The translations under genes and the position numbers were made by a program. This document shows positions 43,888 through 52,455 of a DNA stretch of 64,000 nucleotides, one piece after another. Source of the DNA: Dyadobacter endophyticus (lineage in GTDB: Bacteria; Bacteroidota; Bacteroidia; Cytophagales; Spirosomataceae); NCBI RefSeq assembly GCF_014641595.1, contig NZ_BMIA01000003.1, positions 868,001 to 932,000 on the forward strand, in the 5' to 3' direction. The notes beneath the pieces were generated by a model. It ran no database searches. It had not been told where the DNA came from and saw only the letters and a program-made list of their open reading frames with translations. Position 1 is the first letter of the stretch. Every line of letters starts with the position of its first letter.

Positions 43888-46800
43888 TTAGAATGATAGT
43901 TTGAGGTTCAATCCTATGTTCCTGGTCGATGGCAAATTAAAATACTCGATACCCTGATAATTGCTGTTACCGAAACTCATTTCAGGGTCGAAATCCATCT
44001 TCCGCTTGCCAATGCCGGGAATGTCGAGTATCGCATTGCCGCGGTAAATGAAGAAGAGGTTGCGGGCGACGACCGATAGCCTTGCCGAACTGAGCAAGCC
44101 GGGCAGGTTTTTGAAATCATAACCAAGCGATAATTCGCGTACACGAACGTTGGTGGCATGGTAAGTAAAAAACTCTCCCCAGGAGTAATCACCCTGCGCG
44201 ACCGTCTGCCAGAATGCCTCCGCATTAACCGGTTTGGTATTCGGAGCCCCCTCAGCCGTTACACCTTCGACTACCCACGATCCCGCGTCGCGGAATTTTT
44301 CGGTATCTATACCCGTACCGTTAGCGGCCATTTGCGCGGCAGTACCCGATGTGATCACACCTCCAAACTTGCCGTCCACGAGCACATTAAGCGCCCAGTT
44401 CTTGTAGCTGAAATTATTGCTAAAGCCGGCTGAGAATTTCGGGTTATAGTTACCCAGTTTCTCGACCGCGTCCGTTTTGACAGGCACACCTTTGTCGCTC
44501 ACCACATATTTACCGTTCAGTGTTTTCCATTTATAGCCGTACAAATCCCCGAAAGCGCCGCCTTCCTTAATCAATGGCGTTGCCGTACGCACGCTCGTGG
44601 ACGACCCCAGGTACAACTGGCTAACGCCGTCGTAGAGCTCCACAACTTTGCTGTTATTCACTGCGTAGTTCAGCCCGATATTCCAGTTAAAATCCTTTCC
44701 AACAACCGGTTTTACCGAAAGCACTGCTTCAAATCCTTTGTTCTGAATATTCCCGGCATTCACATTCAACGTCGAATAGCCCGAAGAAGCCGGTGACGCT
44801 ACGCGCAGTAGTTGGTTTTTAGAATTGGTTTTGTAGTAGGTCAAATCGATGCCCAGGCGATTGTTATAGAACCGCCATTCGGTCCCCAATTCAATCGACT
44901 GAGTCAATTCCGGTTTCAGATTCGCAATTGCTTTGGTGCTGCTGCTGGCTATGTAGCCCCCAAAACCCCCACGGATATAAGTATACGTCTGACCCAGCAG
45001 GTAAGGATCCGCGTCATTACCGACCTTCGTAAATGATCCCCGTACTTTACCCAGGTTCACCCATTGCGGCAACTTCACCATCTCGGAAATGACTGCCGAC
45101 AGACCTACGGACGGATAGAAATAGGAATAGGGCGATGGCAGTGTGCTCGACCAGTCGTTGCGGGCGGTCAGGTCCAGGAAGAGGTAATCCTTGTAGCCGA
45201 ACTGAACTGTTCCATACAGCGACTGCAATTGTCTTCTCGCCGTAGCAGTTTCCGTTTTAAGTGTCGTGGCATAGCTCAGGTCATATTTGTTGGCGAAGCC
45301 AAGCCCGTCGGCTGCATTGATCCGGTGCCGCATACTCCGGTTGAGAATTGAACCACCCAGGTTATACGTCAGTTTCAAATCCGGCGCAATGTGGTTTGTA
45401 CCGGTCAGCAAAAGATCGGCATTACGCTCGGCGATGTAATCATTGCCTTCGGAATAATATCCACCCGGCTGGCGGGCATAGTTGACGGTATTGTTGGCGT
45501 ATTTCTGGCTGATAAAATCATTGTAACTATCCGAACTCACCCTTCCCTGGATGTTCAGCCAGTCGGTCAGTTTGTATCTCAAAACAAACAATCCTGTTAC
45601 GCGACTGCGGTTTTCGTCGCGATGGGTATTGTTGATCGTCCAGTATGGATTCATATAAACCGCGTCGGGGGTGGTCCAGAAAGTAGGTGTTTCCACGCCG
45701 GTAACATCTACTTTTTTATAAGACTTAAGGGTTTCGGGATCAACGCTGCGCGGCATCCGGTATGTATTGGCCACCACCATACCGTCGCCTCCCACGCCGG
45801 GCTTGTTGAAAATATTCTGCAGCATATAGGTCACTTTGGCATCCGCAGAAAGCCGGCTCGTGATATCGAAGCTCAACCTTGCATTGAAAGTATTCCTGGA
45901 CAGCCTGTTGTGGGGCACGATTCCATTGATATAATTATTGGCATAAGAAAAATAGGACTGCACTTTCTCCGAGCCGCCACTCACTCCCACCGAGTTATTT
46001 GTGGACACCGCAGTCTTGAAAAAATCCCTGACATTGTCGGGATATGCTTTCAATGAAACGGTATTACCCGTCCAATCCTGCACGCTCTGGCCGGTAATGG
46101 GAGCACCCCAGCTTCCGTTAGTAAGTGTTGAGTAAACGCCGCCCGATCCCTGGCTGTAAGTATTCTGCAGAGACGGTGTAACAAGTGCCTTATCAATGGT
46201 CACGCCGGAATTGACATTCACATTAACTTTCCCGCTTTTTCCCTTTTTGGTCGTGATCATAATCACCCCGTTTGCAGCGCGGCTACCGTAAAGTGCGGCT
46301 CCCGCGGCACCTTTGAGCACATTGATCGACTCAATATCGTCGGGATTGATGCTCGATGCCCCGTCGCTCCCGCTATGCCCGCCCGCGTCGTAGCCTACCT
46401 GGCCTGCGGGCGTGGAGTTATCGATAGCCACGCCATCCACGACGATCAGCGCATTGTTAGAGCCCTGAATCGACCGGTTTCCCCGCAAAACGATCCTGGT
46501 GGCACCACCGGGGCCGTTCGCAGAAGGCGTAATGGTAAGCCCGGCAATTTTTCCTGAAAGTGTGTTGGTAAAATTGGCATCCCGGATCTCATTTACCTGA
46601 TCGCCACCTATTTTCTGGGTCGCGTAGGTGAGCGTCTTGGCTGCCCGCTCGATCCCCAGCGCCGTTACCACCACTTCCTGCAAGCCCATGGCGTCGTCCG
46701 CCAGCGTAATTTCTCCCAGTGCGCTCTGGTTCCCAATCGGCACCTCCTGCGTCTTCATGCCGATATACGAAACCACGACGGAGGCGGCGCTTTCCGGCAC

Positions 46801-47070
46801 CGAAATGTCGAACATGCCATCCTTGTCGGCAATGGCCCCCAAAGTAGAATGCTTTACCACGATAGACGCCCCGGGCACCGGCGCGCCCTTCTGGTCGATG
46901 ACTTTCCCTGTGATCTTTTTACTCTGCTGTGCATAGGTCTCACTGACGTGGGCTGCTACCGCCAGCACACATATCAGCAGCGAGAGAACCCGAAAACGGT
47001 TACGTATACGAAACCGCAGCAAAGGAATCTCAGAAGGAAGAGATTCCGGGAATTTTAGAGATTTTTTCAT
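43888..47070 (-). CDS. SusC/RagA-family TonB-linked outer-membrane protein
   Basis: Starting at the ATG at 47070 the protein has 1060 residues; a start at 47145 would place regulatory sites inside the gene. It has a signal peptide, a carboxypeptidase-like domain (about 55-125), a plug with VVTALGIERAAK and NVLKGAAGAALYGSRAANG, and a large barrel ending in KLSF. It imports glycan fragments captured by the SusD partner. Expression is probably controlled by the GntR regulator through two boxes upstream. Confidence 0.93.
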   Translation of the reverse strand: MKKSLKFPESLPSEIPLLRFRIRNRFRVLSLLICVLAVAAHVSETYAQQSKKITGKVIDQKGAPVPGASIVVKHSTLGAIADKDGMFDISVPESAASVVVSYIGMKTQEVPIGNQSALGEITLADDAMGLQEVVVTALGIERAAKTLTYATQKIGGDQVNEIRDANFTNTLSGKIAGLTITPSANGPGGATRIVLRGNRSIQGSNNALIVVDGVAIDNSTPAGQVGYDAGGHSGSDGASSINPDDIESINVLKGAAGAALYGSRAANGVIMITTKKGKSGKVNVNVNSGVTIDKALVTPSLQNTYSQGSGGVYSTLTNGSWGAPITGQSVQDWTGNTVSLKAYPDNVRDFFKTAVSTNNSVGVSGGSEKVQSYFSYANNYINGIVPHNRLSRNTFNARLSFDITSRLSADAKVTYMLQNIFNKPGVGGDGMVVANTYRMPRSVDPETLKSYKKVDVTGVETPTFWTTPDAVYMNPYWTINNTHRDENRSRVTGLFVLRYKLTDWLNIQGRVSSDSYNDFISQKYANNTVNYARQPGGYYSEGNDYIAERNADLLLTGTNHIAPDLKLTYNLGGSILNRSMRHRINAADGLGFANKYDLSYATTLKTETATARRQLQSLYGTVQFGYKDYLFLDLTARNDWSSTLPSPYSYFYPSVGLSAVISEMVKLPQWVNLGKVRGSFTKVGNDADPYLLGQTYTYIRGGFGGYIASSSTKAIANLKPELTQSIELGTEWRFYNNRLGIDLTYYKTNSKNQLLRVASPASSGYSTLNVNAGNIQNKGFEAVLSVKPVVGKDFNWNIGLNYAVNNSKVVELYDGVSQLYLGSSTSVRTATPLIKEGGAFGDLYGYKWKTLNGKYVVSDKGVPVKTDAVEKLGNYNPKFSAGFSNNFSYKNWALNVLVDGKFGGVITSGTAAQMAANGTGIDTEKFRDAGSWVVEGVTAEGAPNTKPVNAEAFWQTVAQGDYSWGEFFTYHATNVRVRELSLGYDFKNLPGLLSSARLSVVARNLFFIYRGNAILDIPGIGKRKMDFDPEMSFGNSNYQGIEYFNLPSTRNIGLNLKLSF

Positions 47071-47163
47071 AAACGAAGATTTCGGAACAGTAATGGGTTT
47101 AACAGGGCAACGGAAAACGCCTATCCCCGGACGAGGTGGGCGCACAAGAGGCTATCTAAATTA

Positions 47164-47194
47164 TGTTAACAAATATATTATTTTTTTGTCAACA
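47164..47194. promoter_or_regulatory. Pair of GntR-type operator boxes at susC
   Basis: TGTTAACA (47164-47171) and TGTCAACA (47187-47194) lie 23 bases apart, start to start, exactly as at the creatininase promoter. The first overlaps a minus-7-like TATATTTG. Confidence 0.6.
47170..47177 (-). promoter_or_regulatory. Minus-7-like element of susC
   Basis: TATATTTG on the minus strand fits TAnnTTTG and lies about 100 bases before the susC start. No TTG at the best distance was found, so an activator or an atypical upstream box may help. Confidence 0.4.
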
Positions 47195-47308
47195 AAAAAA
47201 TTTAGAAAAAATTATTGTTTGTCACTTAAAGCAAACGATCTATCGAGAATACGACAGCCAGCCAAATACGCGTCGACCGCAATCCTTTTGAACAGAAATT
47301 CCTTTGGC

Positions 47309-47341
47309 AAAAAAAAGCCGGTTTCAAGAGGAGAAACCGGC
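47309..47341 (-). terminator. Intrinsic terminator after GntR gene
   Basis: A perfect nine-pair stem (47317-47325 with 47333-47341) is followed on the minus strand by eight T residues. It lies about 31 bases past the stop of the GntR gene and isolates it from the susC operon. Confidence 0.82.
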
Positions 47342-47371
47342 CTGTGGAACACAAAATGTATTATTGATCTG

Positions 47372-48010
47372 TCACGCCAGATCCATTGACGCGACTTCAC
47401 CGCGTATGAGATGTTTTAAAAGTGCTTCCTCCGCGCGCTTGATATCACGATCCTTAATTCCCGCAACGATCTCACGATGCTCCTGGTCCGTCAGCTCGTA
47501 GTCGTCCATATGCGTTTGGGTTTTACCCAGTTTCTGGTGAAACAAAGGAATATTACTGGCCTGGTACAAATCAACAAGCCGCTCATTACCAGCACATTCT
47601 ATTAATGTCTCATGAAATTTAACATCCGCCTCACATGCACCGCCAAAATACCCGCGCTCAACCATCGAGGAGAAGTCATCGCAAATACGGTCGAGTTCGG
47701 AAATCTGCCCGGCTGTGATTTTCTGGATCAGCAACCGCAATGCACCCACTTCCAGGATCTCGCGAAGCTCGCGGATCTTGTGGCTGTCTTCAAGCGTTAG
47801 CGTCTTCACAAAAAAGCCTCCTTTTTCCCCTTGCACAATCAGCTGTTCACCTAAAAGCCGCGTCAGCGCCTCCCGGATTGCCATTCTATTGACATCCAAC
47901 TTCTTAGACCATTCATCTTCTTTGAGCCGCGTGCCCGAAGTGAGCTGGTTCGAAAGTATCTTTTTCCGCAATTCTGTGTAGGCCCTGTTCGAAAGTGAGT
48001 CTTCTTTCAT
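47372..48010 (-). CDS. FCD-type (FadR branch) GntR transcriptional regulator
   Basis: The 212-residue protein has a winged helix-turn-helix (about 8-70, RAYTELRKKILSNQL, then VNRMAIREALTRL) and a helical FCD effector domain. The domain holds an Asp and His set (SELDRICDDFSSM, VKFHETLIE, DLTDQEHREIVAGI) that usually binds a metal and a carboxylate ligand. Such regulators are often repressors of sugar-acid operons, released by the pathway intermediate. Two matching boxes lie upstream of its own start, so autoregulation is likely. Confidence 0.9.
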   Translation of the reverse strand: MKEDSLSNRAYTELRKKILSNQLTSGTRLKEDEWSKKLDVNRMAIREALTRLLGEQLIVQGEKGGFFVKTLTLEDSHKIRELREILEVGALRLLIQKITAGQISELDRICDDFSSMVERGYFGGACEADVKFHETLIECAGNERLVDLYQASNIPLFHQKLGKTQTHMDDYELTDQEHREIVAGIKDRDIKRAEEALLKHLIRGEVASMDLA

Positions 48011-48016
48011 TCCAAT

Positions 48017-48046
48017 GTAAACAATAATTCAAAATTTAGTAAACCA
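48017..48046. promoter_or_regulatory. Pair of GntR-type boxes upstream of the GntR gene
   Basis: TGTAAACA (48017-48024) and AGTAAACC (48039-48046) are the reverse-complement form of the boxes at the creatininase promoter and lie 22 bases apart. They suggest autoregulation. Confidence 0.55.
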
Positions 48047-48199
48047 AAACTTTTCATATAAAGGTAAGCAATAATCATAAACTTCTGTATCGGCGTAAGA
48101 TCAACACTCGGAGACTTAACTCGAAAAGCATTTCAGTTTTAAGTCATTTTTACCGTATTTTACTCTGGGAATATCGCCCGGTTACAAATACCCACTACC

Positions 48200-49516
48200 T
48201 TGTCTACCCGTATTCAATCACTGCTGCTGCTAGCTTTGACACTTTCAACTATATTGTCGGGCTGTTTGCGCAAAAAACAACCAAACCAATCGGCCAAGGT
48301 GTACATCGACGAGCGCGATGGCCACTACAAGGTGGTGAGAAACGGAGTACCCTACGACATCAGGGGTGCCGGAGGCTATTCCCATTTCCGCGAACTACGC
48401 GATGCCGGCGGAAATACCCTGCGTACCTGGGATACCACAAACCTTGCTCAAATTCTCGACAGTGCGCAAAGACACGATCTGGCGGTAATCGTAGGCCTTC
48501 CGCTACCTAATAGCGGCGATATCCCTTTTTATACTAATCCTCAAATTACCAAAACCCGTTACAGCGCATTGCAATCCGTTATCAAACGGTACAGAAACCA
48601 TCCTGCGGTGCTAATGTGGTGCCTGGGGAACGAACTGGACTTCCCTTACAAATGGACATACGGAAATTTTTACGACTCGTTCAACGAGCTTACCGACATG
48701 ATCCACCGGGAAGATCCCGACCATCCGGTCACAACCACCGTTTTGAACTTCAATAAAAAATACATTTTCAATATCCTATTGCGTTGCGACATCGACGTGA
48801 TCTCTTTCAACATTTTCAGTAATTTACCCTTGCTGCGCAACGACCTCGACGATTTTGCCTGGCTTTGGAGAGGCCCTTACATGCTGCTCGAATGGGGTAT
48901 CAACGGACCATGGAAGGGAACTGAGCAAACGGCCTGGGGGGCATACATCGAGGACACCAGTAAAAAGAAGGCCGAGATTTACCAAGAGCGGTATCAACGA
49001 TACATGCCGCTGGAAGATCCCCGTTTTTTGGGCGCCTGTATTTTCTTCTGGGGTAACAAGCAGGAAACGACCCATACGTGGTTCAGTATATTCGATGAAA
49101 ACGGCAATGCTTCGGAGGCTGTTGGTACAATGCAGAGGGTTTGGACGGGCCAACCATCGCCGGTTATCTATCCCCAGGTAAAATATATGTTGCTAAATGG
49201 CCAGGGCGCGCGCGACAATGTGCTGCTGAACCCGGCTGTACCGGCATCGGCGGAAGTGCTGCTTTTAAAAGGGCACGACCGCATCCGATCGATCCGTTGG
49301 CAGGTCTTTCGGGAAGACTGGTATCGCAAAAACGGGATCAACAGCACGCGGAAGCTAATGCCGGTCGCAACGGCAGAAAACTCCGGCCAAAACCTCCGCC
49401 TCACATTTCCAACACCGAAGGAGGAAGGGCCCTACCGGATTTTTGCAACGATTTATGACAATGAGGGGAATTTCGCTTCATGCAACACCCCATTTTATGT
49501 TGTAGGAGCGCCATGA
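48200..49516 (+). CDS. Lipoprotein with GH2-like TIM barrel
   Basis: The 438-residue protein starts at a TTG (48200); no ATG is available upstream of the export signal. The signal ends in a lipobox (TILSGC, Cys22). The barrel resembles the catalytic part of GH2/GH5 enzymes: Asn144-Glu145 in WCLGNELDF is the acid/base position, and Glu231 in LLEWGINGPW is a possible nucleophile. A beta-rich tail follows (about 330-438). The gene overlaps the GT2 synthase gene by four bases, so it is likely a hydrolase or transglycosylase that edits the polymer made by that synthase. Confidence 0.78.
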   Translation: MSTRIQSLLLLALTLSTILSGCLRKKQPNQSAKVYIDERDGHYKVVRNGVPYDIRGAGGYSHFRELRDAGGNTLRTWDTTNLAQILDSAQRHDLAVIVGLPLPNSGDIPFYTNPQITKTRYSALQSVIKRYRNHPAVLMWCLGNELDFPYKWTYGNFYDSFNELTDMIHREDPDHPVTTTVLNFNKKYIFNILLRCDIDVISFNIFSNLPLLRNDLDDFAWLWRGPYMLLEWGINGPWKGTEQTAWGAYIEDTSKKKAEIYQERYQRYMPLEDPRFLGACIFFWGNKQETTHTWFSIFDENGNASEAVGTMQRVWTGQPSPVIYPQVKYMLLNGQGARDNVLLNPAVPASAEVLLLKGHDRIRSIRWQVFREDWYRKNGINSTRKLMPVATAENSGQNLRLTFPTPKEEGPYRIFATIYDNEGNFASCNTPFYVVGAP

Positions 49517-52455
49517 AGCAAGCATTATACGTAAAACCTCCCTCCCGGAAGCAGCTGATCATGCTGCGGCTGATGATCTTCTTCGGATTGGTCTCGATGG
49601 GATTTTTTCTTTCCAGTATTCTCTCCGAGGCGGTCAGGGGCTTTGCACCGCTATACTGGATGCTAGTAGTGACGTTTGTTTTCACCTGCCTGAAAGTGCT
49701 GCACGAGTGGTATCATTACCTGTTCATCACCGTTCCTGCGACACCGACGCTCACACGCCGGTATACGGTTGACATTTTCACGACTTTTTGCGCAGGCGAG
49801 CCTTACGAAATGATCGTAGAGACACTGACTGCGATACAGGCCATTACCTATCCGCATGAAACTTACCTGTGCGACGAAGCTGATGATCCTTACCTGCGGG
49901 AGGTCTGCGCGCGACTGGGTGTGCATCACGTAACGCGCACTGACAAACGGAACGCCAAAGCCGGGAACATTAATAATGCATTGCGCATTTCAAAAGGAGA
50001 ACTTTGTGTGGTGCTCGACCCTGACCACGTCCCTTTCCCCGACTTCCTCGACCCGATTGTCTCGCATTTCGACAACCCTGAAATCGGCTACGTGCAAATT
50101 GTGCAGGCCTACAAAAATCATGACGAGGGCCTTATAGCGAAAGGTGCCGCTCAGCAAACCTACCAGTTTTACGGCCCGATGATGATGACCATGAACCACT
50201 ATGGAACGGTGCTCGCAATCGGCGCGAACTGTACTTTCCGCCGCACCGCGCTGGAATCCATTGGCGGACATGCGGCTGGGCTGGCGGAAGACATGCATAC
50301 CTCCATGCAACTGCATGCGAAGGGGTGGAAGTCGATGTATGTGCCCGCCGTGCTGGCTCGCGGACTGGTGCCTTCGACCCTATCAGCCTATTACAAACAA
50401 CAGTTGAAATGGTCGCGCGGGGTGTTTGACCTGTTTGTGCACGTTTATCCGAAGCTTTTCTCCAAGTTTACGTGGAGCCAGCGCATCCATTACGGGACGA
50501 TCCCCTTGCATTATTTATCGGGCTTCATTTTCCTGATCAACTTCCTGATTCCCATCCTGGCGCTGATATTCGACGTCAGCCCGATGCATTTCGACCTTAC
50601 CGATTTCCTGCTGGTCAGTCTGCCGATGGTTTCCTGCATTATCCTCATCCGGCATTTTGTGCAATGGTGGGTAATGGAGGATGAGGAACGCGGATTTCAC
50701 GTGATAGGGGGCCTGCTGATGATCGGGACCTGGTGGATTTTCATTCTGGGTGTCCTTTACACGATTTCAGGCAAGAAAATTCCCTACGTACCTACGCCAA
50801 AGGATGGCAACGAAGCCAACAACTGGCCGCTGAACGTCCCGAACCTGGCAGTACTCGGCATATCCTTAATGGCCATCGTTTACGGCCTGTATCAGGACCT
50901 GAACCCATACAATCTTATTATGGCCGGGTTTGCAGGCCTGAACTGCTTCTTCATGTGCTTCAATATCGCCGCAAGCCGACAACAGCAAATCCGTCAATTT
51001 TCCGGCTCTTCGCGCTTCCTGAGTACTGCATTTGGGGCAATTAAGGAATTGAAGGGCAATTTCTGGATTCTGCGCAGACGCATTTACAGTGGTGTGAGGA
51101 CTTCGGCTTTTCTGATCACCGTGCTGCTTATCAGCTTCATCGTATATTTCAGACGTTTCAATCCCCAACTCGAACAAAACCTGGCCATCTCGATTGAAAA
51201 CCAGGTATATGCCCTCAGCCTGACAAAGCGAAAACCTCCACGGCAGCCTGATGTTCCCGCACTTTTCCGCGCGATGGGCGTTCGTGAGCCTAATGCAAAA
51301 GGCACACAAAAATCCGTTGCATTTTTTAAAGGGACGCGTGGGGTGAACTACACCAAAGGCCATAACTGGTCGCGCCGGTACCCGGCATTCACAAAGCACG
51401 AGCTTGAAGCCGACCTCGCGCAAATGAGCCAGGCGGGCATCAATGCGATCCGGCATTTCGGTCCCGGCATTTATGATTACAATATAATGAAGGCAACGGG
51501 GCGGGCGGGAATCCGGGTGCATTATACTTTCTGGGTACCCGAAACGCTTGATTTCGTAGCGGATAAAAGCGGTGCCGACGACCTTGCCAGTGAAATACTG
51601 GCCACCGTGAGCCGGCTCCAATATCAAAAACACATTGTGTCCTGGAACATCGGCAATGCCGCCATTCAGCGCCACCGCCGTTCAGAAAGTACCGAGGAGC
51701 AAAAGCAATATCTGTATTGGTTAAAAAAAACCAGCGAAGCCATTAAGAAAATCGACGGTTCACGTCCGGTTACAGTAGATCTTGAAATAAATGCCGAAAC
51801 TCAAAAGCTCGCCTATCTGATCAAGCAGGTTGCACCCGCGATTGATGCATTCGGGCTGGTGTTGACGGACGTGGGGGAAAAACCCGTAGAAGGGACCCTT
51901 CGGAAGATTACAGTTCCTTACTATTTCAGCTACATCGGCGCAGATGGACTGGCAAGCTCCCGGGAACGGCAGGCCGGAACATTTATTTCCAACTGGCAGG
52001 ACGAAAAGATTGTCGAGCACGTAAGTTTTGATGGCCTGCACGACTATGCCGGCAGGCCGAAGCATTCATTGCAAATACTGAAGTCGATATGGAGCGGCGG
52101 AGAAGCCCCCCTACCTGTCCCACATTTCAAAATTCTTAAACCAGCCATCGCTACATTCGAAGGTACCCTGCTGGATTACCACGCGATTATCCTCCAAAAT
52201 GGCCAATGGAAAGTTCTTAATGGACCAATAAATGGCATTCAGCTTGAATGGAAACTTGTCAGAACGGACGGCTTCAACAATCCTGTTGAAATGACCGATG
52301 CCGGAAACGGGCCCCGGTTGACTTTGACCATTCCGAAACATCCGTCCTTGTATCAATTGTACCTGTACGTCCTGCGGGGCGAAACGGTAAGTGCCATCGT
52401 CAAATCAGAATTGAATACGCCGCTGGAACCTGCGAAAAAAGCCTGGGACCGTTAA
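49513..52455 (+). CDS. Membrane GT2 polysaccharide synthase fused to inactive-looking glycosidase barrel
   Basis: The 980-residue protein starts at the ATG overlapping the previous stop. Two N-terminal helices (about 18-38 and 48-70) lead into a cellulose-synthase-like GT2 domain: Asp121 in CDEADD, Asp169/Asp171 in LDPDH, AED at 258-260 and QQLKW at 296-300 (the usual QxxRW). About five more helices follow up to 545. Residues about 600-975 form a GH2/GH5-like barrel, but the acid/base Asn-Glu is replaced by Asn715-Ala716 (WNIGNAA). The barrel probably lies outside the membrane and binds, rather than cleaves, the polymer. Confidence 0.85.
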   Translation: MKQALYVKPPSRKQLIMLRLMIFFGLVSMGFFLSSILSEAVRGFAPLYWMLVVTFVFTCLKVLHEWYHYLFITVPATPTLTRRYTVDIFTTFCAGEPYEMIVETLTAIQAITYPHETYLCDEADDPYLREVCARLGVHHVTRTDKRNAKAGNINNALRISKGELCVVLDPDHVPFPDFLDPIVSHFDNPEIGYVQIVQAYKNHDEGLIAKGAAQQTYQFYGPMMMTMNHYGTVLAIGANCTFRRTALESIGGHAAGLAEDMHTSMQLHAKGWKSMYVPAVLARGLVPSTLSAYYKQQLKWSRGVFDLFVHVYPKLFSKFTWSQRIHYGTIPLHYLSGFIFLINFLIPILALIFDVSPMHFDLTDFLLVSLPMVSCIILIRHFVQWWVMEDEERGFHVIGGLLMIGTWWIFILGVLYTISGKKIPYVPTPKDGNEANNWPLNVPNLAVLGISLMAIVYGLYQDLNPYNLIMAGFAGLNCFFMCFNIAASRQQQIRQFSGSSRFLSTAFGAIKELKGNFWILRRRIYSGVRTSAFLITVLLISFIVYFRRFNPQLEQNLAISIENQVYALSLTKRKPPRQPDVPALFRAMGVREPNAKGTQKSVAFFKGTRGVNYTKGHNWSRRYPAFTKHELEADLAQMSQAGINAIRHFGPGIYDYNIMKATGRAGIRVHYTFWVPETLDFVADKSGADDLASEILATVSRLQYQKHIVSWNIGNAAIQRHRRSESTEEQKQYLYWLKKTSEAIKKIDGSRPVTVDLEINAETQKLAYLIKQVAPAIDAFGLVLTDVGEKPVEGTLRKITVPYYFSYIGADGLASSRERQAGTFISNWQDEKIVEHVSFDGLHDYAGRPKHSLQILKSIWSGGEAPLPVPHFKILKPAIATFEGTLLDYHAIILQNGQWKVLNGPINGIQLEWKLVRTDGFNNPVEMTDAGNGPRLTLTIPKHPSLYQLYLYVLRGETVSAIVKSELNTPLEPAKKAWDR

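Noticed and set aside
47212-47400. 62-codon open frame on the minus strand
   Set aside because: It spans the GntR gene end and its terminator and has no protein features.
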